A DNA stretch of 64,000 nt. Origin: an uncultured Bacteroides sp. (lineage in GTDB: Bacteria; Bacteroidota; Bacteroidia; Bacteroidales; Bacteroidaceae). This document shows, piece after piece, positions 27,453 to 35,009 of this stretch. Both the position numbers and the translations under genes were made by a program. The notes under the pieces were generated by a model. It searched no databases and was not told the DNA's origin. It saw nothing but the letters and a program-made list of their open reading frames with translations. The DNA is taken from the NCBI RefSeq assembly GCF_902491285.1, contig NZ_CABUHK010000015.1:13907-77906 (forward strand), written 5' to 3'. Position 1 is the stretch's first letter; each line of letters starts with the position of its first letter.

Positions 27453-27998
27453 CTAGCGGATGTCGATTAATTTGTGTGTTTGCAGGCTGAGTCTCCATTT
27501 GGGATGTTGCATTACACAATCCACTGTAGAAGCAGTGTTATTACAAGAACAAGGCTGAAGGAAAAAATGTTCGGTAGGCAACAGTTCATAAATACTTATA
27601 TCTTGTCCTTCATAGACAACTTTCACTTCATCCATCCGGTCAATAGCCAGTTTTACGCCTTGTTTGGGCGAGCAGGTCACCCAGTCTATGGCTTTGGGCA
27701 AGGGGCGTGTGCCGTTCGTTTCGATACAAACATATTTACCCGCCCGGTGCAGACGGTCGATAAATTCGTCATCTATCCACAAAGAAGGTTCACCACCCGT
27801 CAGAACAACGGTAACGGCGGGATATTTTTCTACTTCGGAGATAATTTCGTCGTCGGTCATCATTCTTCCTTCCTCGTGTTGCGTGTCGCAAAAGTCACAT
27901 TTCAGATTGCAACCGGAAAAACGGACAAAGATAGCCGGAGTTCCGGTATGGTATCCTTCGCCTTGTAAACTGTAAAAGATTTCATTAATCTTTCTCAT
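27453..27998 (-). CDS. queE: 7-carboxy-7-deazaguanine synthase
   Basis: This 181-residue radical SAM enzyme of queuosine synthesis turns 6-carboxytetrahydropterin into 7-carboxy-7-deazaguanine. It begins MRKINEIFYSLQGEGYHTG, the hallmark of QueE. The cluster motif CNLKCDFC binds the 4Fe-4S, and TGGEPSL is the SAM-binding motif. It lies 27 bp after queD, which makes its substrate. Confidence 0.93.
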   Translation of the reverse strand: MRKINEIFYSLQGEGYHTGTPAIFVRFSGCNLKCDFCDTQHEEGRMMTDDEIISEVEKYPAVTVVLTGGEPSLWIDDEFIDRLHRAGKYVCIETNGTRPLPKAIDWVTCSPKQGVKLAIDRMDEVKVVYEGQDISIYELLPTEHFFLQPCSCNNTASTVDCVMQHPKWRLSLQTHKLIDIR

Positions 27999-28025
27999 CG
28001 TTATATATGTTTTGTTCGCTACTCT

Positions 28026-28382
28026 TTACTCCTGCTCTTCTCCTGCTACAGGATCTTTCTCATAGACAACGGTGTTTCCCTCCGACTCCTGCACTTCTAC
28101 TTTAAAGCATTGCGGAATCTGTTTACAAACCCACCGGGCAATATTCTCGGCTGTAGGATTAAAAGGAAGTACTTCATTCAGGTTCTGATGGTCGAGTTTC
28201 TCCTTAACCACCTCTTTGATACGGGTGAAATCGACTACCATTCCCTCGGAATTAAGTCGTGTGGAACGACAATAAACGGTGATAATCCAGTTGTGACCGT
28301 GTAGACTGGCGCATTTACTGCGATACGGGAGCACCAGCTTATGGGAAGCTGAAATCTCCATGCGTTTGATTACTGTAAACAT
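28026..28382 (-). CDS. queD: 6-carboxytetrahydropterin synthase
   Basis: The 118-residue QueD/PTPS-family protein converts dihydroneopterin triphosphate to 6-carboxytetrahydropterin. Zinc ligands are visible as His in EISASHKL and the HGHNW motif. The catalytic Cys is in KCASLHGH. The ATG at 28382 (MFTVIKRMEISASH) fits the family; a start at 28412 adds ten unrelated residues. It is followed by queE. Confidence 0.88.
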   Translation of the reverse strand: MFTVIKRMEISASHKLVLPYRSKCASLHGHNWIITVYCRSTRLNSEGMVVDFTRIKEVVKEKLDHQNLNEVLPFNPTAENIARWVCKQIPQCFKVEVQESEGNTVVYEKDPVAGEEQE

Positions 28383-28435
28383 TGCTGTACGTATTTTAAT
28401 AGTTATATGCATCTAATGTCACCTCGATGCAACGG

Positions 28436-28443
28436 CAAAGGTA
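28436..28443 (-). promoter_or_regulatory. -7 box upstream of queD
   Basis: CAAAGGTA on the plus strand reads TACCTTTG on the minus strand, about 54 bases before the queD ATG. No -33 partner seen. Confidence 0.4.
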
Positions 28444-28498
28444 ATACAAAATAGAGTTTTCATTCAGCAGAGACAGTTATTTTTTCCTATTTTCGCAC

Positions 28499-28506
28499 TA
28501 TCTTTG
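28499..28506 (+). promoter_or_regulatory. -7 box almost touching the DUF454 start codon
   Basis: TATCTTTG ends four bases before the ATG at 28511, predicting a leaderless or nearly leaderless transcript. Confidence 0.55.
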
Positions 28507-28510
28507 CCGT

Positions 28511-28870
28511 ATGAAAACTCTATGTATCATTTTAGGAAGCATTTCCCTGGCACTCGGTATTCTCGGCATCTTTCTGCCGTTATTGCCCACCACCCCCTTT
28601 CTGCTACTCACAGCCGCCCTTTACTTCAAGGGCTCGCCCCGATTATACAACTGGTTACTGAGTCACCGGCATTTCGGTCCCTATATCCGCAACTTCCGCG
28701 AAAATAAAGCCATTCCGCTACGAGCCAAGATTATCTCACTTGTACTGATGTGGGGAACAATGCTGTATTGCATCTTCTTCCTGATTCCTCTGCTATGGGT
28801 AAAGATTCTCCTGGGACTGATAGCCGCAGGTGTCACTTATCATATTCTTTCTTTCAAGACATTGAGATAG
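28511..28870 (+). CDS. YbaN/DUF454 inner-membrane protein
   Basis: This 119-residue protein has two hydrophobic segments at each end and the DUF454 signature LGILGIFLPLLPTTPFLLL plus the FRENKAIPLRAKI basic loop. Function in the family is not established. Its 3' end overlaps the convergent nucleosidase gene by 31 bases. It is divergent from queD. Confidence 0.85.
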   Translation: MKTLCIILGSISLALGILGIFLPLLPTTPFLLLTAALYFKGSPRLYNWLLSHRHFGPYIRNFRENKAIPLRAKIISLVLMWGTMLYCIFFLIPLLWVKILLGLIAAGVTYHILSFKTLR

Positions 28871-29406
28871 TCGGAAAGCCCCTGACGGGCATCGGCCAGC
28901 TTATCTTCCCAATGTTTCACGGAGTTCTGCCCGATAATATCGGTCACATATTTCACGGAAATAAACGGAATTTCTTTCGAACGGCAGACGAATGCCTGCG
29001 CATAGGCTTCCATATCGACCACGTCTCCGCTGACATGGGTCAACTCCGTCAGAAATCCATCTCCTGTATTACAGATTCCATTCTCCGTCCAGTGTCCGCA
29101 ATATCCTTTCGCCTCGAGCAATGCCGTAGAGTCGATTTCACATTCCATTCCCAACCCTGCCAGCTTCTGCATATCACGGTCTACAAACTTCCGGCAGACG
29201 CAGATATCCCCTACCTGATGATTGACAGTTCCGGCACTTCCGATATTTAAAACCAAGTCGGGTTGTACCTGTCGAATAGCTTCTGCCAAATGAAAAGCGG
29301 ATTTCACTTTACCGATGCCTGTACGGATGTAATACGGCTCTACATCAGGCCACTTTATTTCCACAAATTCGCCTTGGACGGCGTAAGTTACTAATATTTT
29401 CAACAT
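28840..29406 (-). CDS. Nucleoside phosphorylase-fold nucleosidase (MTA/SAH nucleosidase family)
   Basis: The 188-residue protein has the PNP/UDP superfamily features VLNIGSAGTV (substrate-anchoring turn) and VDMEAYAQAFVC, where the Met-Glu pair contacts ribose. It is short for Pfs (about 230), with a trimmed N-terminus. It probably hydrolyses S-adenosylhomocysteine or methylthioadenosine; futalosine hydrolase (MqnB) is an alternative that I cannot exclude. A TATCTTTG -7 box lies on the minus strand at 29440-29433. Confidence 0.78.
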   Translation of the reverse strand: MLKILVTYAVQGEFVEIKWPDVEPYYIRTGIGKVKSAFHLAEAIRQVQPDLVLNIGSAGTVNHQVGDICVCRKFVDRDMQKLAGLGMECEIDSTALLEAKGYCGHWTENGICNTGDGFLTELTHVSGDVVDMEAYAQAFVCRSKEIPFISVKYVTDIIGQNSVKHWEDKLADARQGLSDYLNVLKERI

Positions 29407-29432
29407 GAGGTTTCCTTAATTTTATTGAAATG

Positions 29433-29440
29433 CAAAGATA
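29433..29440 (-). promoter_or_regulatory. -7 box of the nucleosidase gene
   Basis: CAAAGATA on the plus strand reads TATCTTTG on the minus strand, 27 bases from the ATG at 29406. Confidence 0.5.
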
Positions 29441-29554
29441 TAGTTTTTCCTGACCATTACTGATTTTATAAAGTAATTATTGCTACAGAACTCCCCCATT
29501 CTCTCGTCCAACCCGCTATTTTACCCTAAAATGCACATTTTATCACGAAAAGTT

Positions 29555-29584
29555 TTTGTAATATCAGAGTTAATCGTATTTTTG
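29555..29584 (+). promoter_or_regulatory. Promoter of the coiled-coil/zapA operon
   Basis: TTTG (29555-29558) and TATTTTTG (29577-29584), 18 bases apart, with the ATG at 29605 following. Confidence 0.65.
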
Positions 29585-29604
29585 TGTACAATTTTGGTGT
29601 AGTG

Positions 29605-29898
29605 ATGACAGAAGAAGAAAAAAAGTTATTGAAAACCTTTGAAACGCAACTACGGCATTTGATATATATCCACGATGAATTAAAGCGTGAAAATGCCGAA
29701 TTGAAGAAGCTTCTTGATATGGAAAAGCTAAAAAATGAGAAGGTACAGGCTCAATACGATGAATTGGAAGTCAGCTATACGAACCTAAAGACAGCTACGG
29801 CAATCACCCTTAACGGCAGCGACGTAAAAGAGACGAAGTTGCGATTGTCAAAATTAGTGCGTGAAGTCGATAAATGCATCGCTTTGTTGAATGAATAA
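29605..29898 (+). CDS. Small coiled-coil protein upstream of zapA
   Basis: The 97-residue protein starts MTEEEKKLLKTFETQLRHLI and is largely a coiled coil with heptads of Leu/Ile (ELKRENAELKKLLDMEKLKNE split across 28-60). Its size, heptads and position 12 bp before zapA suggest a cell-division partner comparable to ZapB, but sequence similarity by eye is only to coiled coils in general. The ATG at 29605 is preferred to one at 29584 that overlaps the -7 box. Confidence 0.7.
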   Translation: MTEEEKKLLKTFETQLRHLIYIHDELKRENAELKKLLDMEKLKNEKVQAQYDELEVSYTNLKTATAITLNGSDVKETKLRLSKLVREVDKCIALLNE

Positions 29899-29910
29899 AG
29901 AAGGAGATGT

Positions 29911-30201
29911 ATGAACGATAAGATAAAAATAAACCTGCAAATAGCAGACTCAAACTACCCGTTAACCATCAACCGAGAGGAAGAACAAACGGTACGGGAA
30001 GCCGCCAAGCAGGTAAATATCAGGCTTAATAAGTACCGGGAAGTATACAAAAATCTGGAACCGGAAAAAATTATTGCCATGGTAGCCTATCAGTTCTCGT
30101 TAGAGAAACTGCAATTGATGCAACGTAACGATACCGCCCCCTATACGGAGAAGGTAAAAGAACTAACTGAATTGCTGGAAGATTATTTCAAGGAAGAATA
30201 A
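29911..30201 (+). CDS. zapA: Cell division protein ZapA
   Basis: The 96-residue protein begins MNDKIKINLQIADSNYPLTI and continues with the ZapA signature EEEQTVREAAKQVNIRLN, then a coiled-coil C-terminus (IAMVAYQFSLEKLQLMQ). It promotes bundling of FtsZ filaments at the division ring. It forms an operon with the preceding coiled-coil gene, and rny follows after a hairpin. Confidence 0.88.
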   Translation: MNDKIKINLQIADSNYPLTINREEEQTVREAAKQVNIRLNKYREVYKNLEPEKIIAMVAYQFSLEKLQLMQRNDTAPYTEKVKELTELLEDYFKEE

Positions 30202-30239
30202 AATTGACCGGCCATTCGCTGATAAGAGAAAAAACAACC

Positions 30240-30296
30240 ACGCACTGCACAATATCCGAGCAAGAACTTGCTTTGATATTTGGCGGTGCGTTTTTA
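30240..30296 (+). terminator. Long hairpin with T tract between zapA and rny
   Basis: ACGCAC (30240-30245) pairs with GTGCGT (30286-30291), AATATC (30251-30256) with GATATT (30275-30280), and GCAAG (30260-30264) with CTTGC (30267-30271). TTTTT follows. It is probably a terminator or attenuator; no separate promoter for rny is seen downstream. Confidence 0.7.
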
Positions 30297-30320
30297 TTTA
30301 TATATTAAATTAAATGTAGA

Positions 30321-31856
30321 ATGATAGCAATAATAACAACAGCAATTGCTTGCTTCATCGTAGGTGGAGTTCTTTCATACATACTATTCCGGTATGCATT
30401 GAAGTCCAGATACGACAATATCCTGAAAGAAGCAGAGACAGAAGCGGAAGTAATCAAGAAAAACAAGCTACTGGAAGTTAAGGAAAAATTCCTGAACAAG
30501 AAAGCGGACCTTGAAAAAGAAGTAGCATTGCGGAATCAGAAGATTCAGCAAGCGGAAAACAAGCTGAAACAACGCGAAATGGTGCTCGGACAGCGCCAGG
30601 AAGAAATCCAACGCAAGAAAATGGAAGCCGAAGCTGTCAAAGAGAATCTGGAAGCGCAACTGGTGATTGTCGATAAGAAAAAAGAAGAACTTGACAGACT
30701 GCAACAACAGGAAATAGACAAGTTGGAAGCAATTTCGGGATTGTCTGCCGAAGAAGCGAAAGAACGCCTGGTGGAATCTCTGAAAGAGGAAGCCAAAACG
30801 CAGGCTCAGTCATATATCAACGACATCATGGATGATGCCAAGTTGACTGCCAACAAAGAAGCGAAACGTATCGTAGTTCAATCTATCCAACGGGTTGCTA
30901 CGGAAACTGCCATTGAAAACTCTGTTACGGTATTCCATATCGAGTCGGACGAAATAAAAGGACGTATCATCGGACGTGAAGGACGTAATATCCGTGCATT
31001 GGAAGCTGCAACAGGCGTGGAAATCGTTGTAGACGATACTCCTGAGGCTATTGTACTTTCAGCTTTCGACCCGGTTCGCCGTGAAATTGCACGTCTGGCT
31101 TTGCACCAGCTTGTTACTGACGGACGTATCCATCCGGCCCGTATCGAGGAAGTAGTGGCTAAAGTACGCAAACAAGTGGAAGAAGAAATCATCGAAACCG
31201 GTAAACGTACTACGATTGACCTTGGTATCCACGGCTTGCATCCCGAACTGATCCGTATTATCGGTAAGATGAAATATCGTTCTTCTTATGGCCAGAACCT
31301 GTTACAGCATGCCCGTGAGACAGCCAACCTTTGTGCTGTAATGGCATCGGAACTGGGACTGAACCCGAAGAAAGCAAAACGTGCAGGTTTGCTGCATGAT
31401 ATAGGTAAAGTGCCTGATGAAGAACCGGAATTGCCACACGCATTGCTGGGTATGAAGCTTGCGGAGAAATATAAAGAAAAACCGGATATCTGCAATGCCA
31501 TCGGTGCTCACCATGACGAAACGGAAATGACCAGCTTGCTGGCTCCTATCGTACAGGTATGTGATGCCATCTCAGGCGCTCGTCCGGGAGCACGCCGCGA
31601 AATCGTCGAGGCTTATATCAAGCGTCTGAACGACCTCGAACAATTGGCAATGTCTTATCCGGGTGTGACGAAGACTTATGCAATCCAGGCAGGACGCGAA
31701 CTCCGCGTTATCGTCGGTGCGGATAAGATTGATGATAAACAGACTGAAAACCTGTCAGGCGAAATCGCCAAGAAGATTCAGGATGAAATGACTTATCCGG
31801 GACAAGTGAAGATTACCGTAATCCGTGAAACACGTGCGGTTAGCTTCGCCAAGTAA
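30321..31856 (+). CDS. rny: Ribonuclease Y
   Basis: The 511-residue endoribonuclease starts mRNA decay at the inner face of the membrane. An N-terminal membrane helix (2-23) is followed by a long charged coiled coil (30-185), a KH domain ([19 protein letters not shown], about 214-232) and an HD domain ([12 protein letters not shown] with HH at IGAHHDE). The length is the family's normal size. A terminator follows the stop. Confidence 0.95.
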   Translation: MIAIITTAIACFIVGGVLSYILFRYALKSRYDNILKEAETEAEVIKKNKLLEVKEKFLNKKADLEKEVALRNQKIQQAENKLKQREMVLGQRQEEIQRKKMEAEAVKENLEAQLVIVDKKKEELDRLQQQEIDKLEAISGLSAEEAKERLVESLKEEAKTQAQSYINDIMDDAKLTANKEAKRIVVQSIQRVATETAIENSVTVFHIESDEIKGRIIGREGRNIRALEAATGVEIVVDDTPEAIVLSAFDPVRREIARLALHQLVTDGRIHPARIEEVVAKVRKQVEEEIIETGKRTTIDLGIHGLHPELIRIIGKMKYRSSYGQNLLQHARETANLCAVMASELGLNPKKAKRAGLLHDIGKVPDEEPELPHALLGMKLAEKYKEKPDICNAIGAHHDETEMTSLLAPIVQVCDAISGARPGARREIVEAYIKRLNDLEQLAMSYPGVTKTYAIQAGRELRVIVGADKIDDKQTENLSGEIAKKIQDEMTYPGQVKITVIRETRAVSFAK

Positions 31857-31887
31857 GACCAAAGACTCAAAAAGAATTTAAAGATAG

Positions 31888-31914
31888 AAGGGCGAAGCAA
31901 TTCGCCCTTTTTTA
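31888..31914 (+). terminator. Terminator after rny
   Basis: AAGGGCGAA (31888-31896) pairs with TTCGCCCTT (31901-31909), a perfect 9-bp stem with a GCAA tetraloop, followed by T residues. Confidence 0.9.
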
Positions 31915-31982
31915 ATAAATGAATATTCCTTTTTAATAACAGCAAACACTTTTTCATTTCTTTCATTTTTATTCATCAACTT

Positions 31983-32732
31983 ATGAAAAAATACCAATTT
32001 GAAGTTTGTGCCAATTCAGTGGAAAGCTGCCTGGCTGCTCAGGCAGGCGGAGCCAACCGGGTAGAACTATGTGCAGGTATTCCTGAAGGTGGAACGACCC
32101 CATCTTACGGAGAAATATCCATGGCTCGTGAAGTATTGGACATAACCCGTCTGCACGTCATTATCCGTCCCCGGGGTGGCGATTTTCTCTACTCGCCTAT
32201 GGAAGTAAAAACGATGTTGAAAGATATAGAGATGGCTAAACACCTCGGAGTTGACGGAGTTGTTTTTGGATGTCTGACCACTAATGGTGAAATCGACTTC
32301 ACTGTCATGCAGGAATTAATGAAAGCCTCACAAGGGCTGTCTGTCACTTTCCATCGAGCTTTTGATGTTTGCCGTAATCCCAAAGAAGCATTGGAGCAGA
32401 TTATAGAACTTGGCTGTCACCGGATTCTGACTTCCGGTCAGCAGGCAACCGCCGAACAAGGTATTCCCCTACTCAAAGAATTACAGGAGCAAGCAGCAGG
32501 AAGAATCATCTTACTTGCCGGATGTGGTGTGAACGAAAAGAATGTTGCCCGAATCGCTCTGGAAACAGGGATACAGGAATTTCATTTCTCAGCCCGCGAA
32601 AGTATTAAAAGTGAAATGGAATACAAGAATGAATCAGTATCCATGGGCGGCACTGTACATATCGACGAATATGAACGAAATGTAACAACCGCCCGAAGAG
32701 TTATGGATACGATTCAAGCTATATCTTTATAA
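31983..32732 (+). CDS. cutC: Copper homeostasis protein CutC
   Basis: This 249-residue TIM-barrel protein begins MKKYQFEVCANSVESCLAAQ, with the CutC hallmarks GGANRVELCAGIPEGGTTPS, IRPRGGDF and FHRAFDV. It was linked to copper tolerance in E. coli; the biochemical role remains unsettled. It is transcribed alone and its stop overlaps the convergent decarboxylase gene by six bases. Confidence 0.93.
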   Translation: MKKYQFEVCANSVESCLAAQAGGANRVELCAGIPEGGTTPSYGEISMAREVLDITRLHVIIRPRGGDFLYSPMEVKTMLKDIEMAKHLGVDGVVFGCLTTNGEIDFTVMQELMKASQGLSVTFHRAFDVCRNPKEALEQIIELGCHRILTSGQQATAEQGIPLLKELQEQAAGRIILLAGCGVNEKNVARIALETGIQEFHFSARESIKSEMEYKNESVSMGGTVHIDEYERNVTTARRVMDTIQAISL

Positions 32733-33942
32733 ATAAGGAATAACTGTGATATAGATACCTGTGATAATAGCCGAAGTAATCACGCCCGAGATATTGGCAC
32801 CCAAAGCATCTCCCAAGACGAAAGAGTCCGGATTATCTTTGCTGACAATCTTTTGGGCTACTTTGGCGGTAGTAGGCACACAGCTTACGGCAGCGATACC
32901 AATCACCGGGTTATAATTTCCCCGTTTTATAAAGTACATGATATAACCACCCAAAATTCCACCGATACCGGAAAGCAATAAGGCTACAACCCCCAGCACC
33001 AATAATTTAAGAATTTTCGGGTCGAGCAACAAATGTGCGTCACAAAGTACTCCTAATAACAATCCCAACATAAAGGTTGAGCCGTAAAGTAACGGCCCGC
33101 TAACAAAATCATAAATATGCTTCATACCGGACTCGCGAACGGCAACTCCCAAAAACAAAGAGAAGAATAAAGGAGAAGCAACCGGAAACAGGAAACAGAG
33201 AACAGCACAAAGAACAGCGGAGAAAGCCAGTTTCACTTTAGCATCATAGTTTTTCGGAGCTTTCTTCGTCACCATCTTGATTGCACGGAAGCGTTTGGGC
33301 ACCAAGAGTTTCACCAGGTAGGGATAACCGCCGTATGTTAATCCCAAATAAAGATAAGCCACCACCGTAATAGGGACAAACAGATGTTTCGCCAAAGCCA
33401 GTGAAGTGAACAGAACCATCGGGCCATCGGCACCGCCTACCATAGCGACAGAGGCACTTTCTTTTAAAGTCAAGCCGAGAGCTGCAGCGATAGGTACTGT
33501 CAGGAAAGTTCCCAACTCTGCGCACAATGCCAGAAAGATACTTGCAAATGGTTTCTGAAGCAGGAAACCGACATCCAAAAGTGTACCGATACCCATAAAG
33601 ACAAAACAAGCTATCAGTCCGTTACTGAACGTAAGCGTGTAGACTGGTTGCAGGAAATCTATCTGCATCGTATTCATCAATGCATCAGTATCCGAAAGCA
33701 TCGGATCGAGAAAAAGATTACCCAATGTGCCGTCAGGCATAATCAGTGTTCCACAGTTGATAGCTACCATTCCCAATCCCATCGGAATCATAACCATAGG
33801 TTCGAGCACACCTTTCCACCCCAAATAAATAAGTAACAAACCAAGAATCACCAAAAAAGATTCTGGCAGAAGCAAGCAACCAACCGCTCGCCATCATTGT
33901 ACCAATACCTTGAAATAAGGTCGCAAAATCTATATTTTCCAT
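32727..33942 (-). pseudogene. Na+-translocating decarboxylase beta subunit (OadB), interrupted by a one-base frameshift
   Basis: The reading from ATG 33942 (MENIDFATLFQGIGTMMASG) matches the start of OadB but goes out of frame and stops after 69 residues. The rest of the protein continues in another frame from ILGLLLIYLGWKG onward, including the family's Na+-pump motif GGADGPMVLFTS. Removing one base from the six-A run at 33853-33858 restores a 404-residue protein of normal OadB length. Cause unknown: true inactivation, slippage or sequencing error. OadB is the membrane Na+ pump of oxaloacetate/methylmalonyl-CoA decarboxylases; the alpha subunit is not in this window. Confidence 0.85.
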
Positions 33943-33956
33943 AATGAGTGTCTTTT

Positions 33957-34388
33957 TTATTGTTTGTCAGTAACTGACTTCTTTGAGTTTTTCTTATTAA
34001 CATGTGCCCGTTCTTCTTCCTTAAGAAAAAACTCACGGGTATCTCGCGGATAATAATAATCCATCAGGGTTTCATCCGAAGCACCCGGACTTACGCCATG
34101 ATAATAGCCGGCATAACCGGTAAAATTACGGTTGATACCACGACTGAAGTCTTCACGGTAATCTCCCATAGCCTCTTCTGCCTCAAGCGGTATCTGCCTG
34201 ACGAGTTTTTCCACTTTCTGACGATGCTGACGCCAACGATGCAGACGAAGCAACTCCAATCGATGGGAACTATAAAAGTCGAATGAATCGGCAGCATAAG
34301 CTATCAATTTTATAACTGCCGCAACGAAAAAGCCTATGAGAAAGGTCAACCCCATCATAGCCAACGTAGATAGTAATAAATGAATCAT
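33957..34388 (-). CDS. Small membrane protein before oadB (possible OadG-like subunit)
   Basis: The 143-residue protein has one N-terminal membrane segment (MIHLLLSTLAMMGLTFLIGF... to about 30) and a charged cytoplasmic tail rich in Arg/His/Glu (RLELLRLHRWRQHRQKVEK). OadG subunits have one N-terminal helix and a soluble tail, and this gene lies 14 bp upstream of oadB, so the role is plausible; no OadG-specific zinc motif is clear. The start at 34388 puts the hydrophobic helix at the N-terminus. Confidence 0.6.
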   Translation of the reverse strand: MIHLLLSTLAMMGLTFLIGFFVAAVIKLIAYAADSFDFYSSHRLELLRLHRWRQHRQKVEKLVRQIPLEAEEAMGDYREDFSRGINRNFTGYAGYYHGVSPGASDETLMDYYYPRDTREFFLKEEERAHVNKKNSKKSVTDKQ

Positions 34389-34508
34389 AGTAGTATAAAA
34401 ACAGATTATATAATCATTTATGTACAAACATGACATGCCCGGAAATCAGTGTAATCCGGACCTGTTAAACATATTTGCGCAAATTCTCAGGAATACTCAG
34501 AAAAAAGG

Positions 34509-34886
34509 CTAAATCAAGATATGTGCCAAGGTATAAATGTAATATCGATTCGAATATTTCAGATAATTAGTGTCGGAAAGAAGCATCTTCCTTTTGTCTT
34601 CGGGCAAACGGAAAGAGCGGGAACTCAATAATTGAACAATGACAGGAATATCATTAAACTTCAATGTCCGTACAGGAGTGATGTTTCGCGGAAGCGAAAA
34701 GGTTGTCAGGATTCCTAAAGAATAGCTTTCCGCAGGAGTTGAAGAGAATGTTGTAGTAGCTGATATATCACTATCCACAGAGATTACGGTTGTCTCCCGA
34801 AATCCCTGAGCATCTTCTTTATGGGTCGCCAGACTACTCCCTATAAGTAAAAATGCAAGTGACAGTATGCACAAAAGATACTTCAT
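34509..34886 (-). CDS. Exported protein of unknown function, 125 residues
   Basis: I do not recognise this protein. From the ATG at 34886 it starts MKYLLCILSLAFLLIGSSLA, a signal peptide, followed by Ser/Thr-rich sequence (ISVDSDISATTTFSSTPAES) and a C-terminal half with alternating hydrophobics (SNRYYIYTLAHILI). No lipobox is seen. It lies alone between the transglutaminase-like gene and the OadG-like gene, on the same strand as both. Confidence 0.6.
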   Translation of the reverse strand: MKYLLCILSLAFLLIGSSLATHKEDAQGFRETTVISVDSDISATTTFSSTPAESYSLGILTTFSLPRNITPVRTLKFNDIPVIVQLLSSRSFRLPEDKRKMLLSDTNYLKYSNRYYIYTLAHILI

Positions 34887-35009
34887 AATAACTCTCCTGC
34901 AAACGTAACAATTAATTCGCATAAAAGTGCGCTCTATACAGAGAATTAACGATTATTGCATACTGTCACACTCTATTATTACCTGCAATTTCTTCTTTAT
35001 CTATGCTTT

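Noticed and set aside
30202-30320. 6S RNA between zapA and rny
   Set aside because: The gap is too short (119 bp) for a typical 6S RNA and the structure is a simple hairpin with a T tract.
33848-34036. A separate 62-residue gene at the oadB start
   Set aside because: It is an out-of-frame shadow of the oadB start and of the preceding gene.
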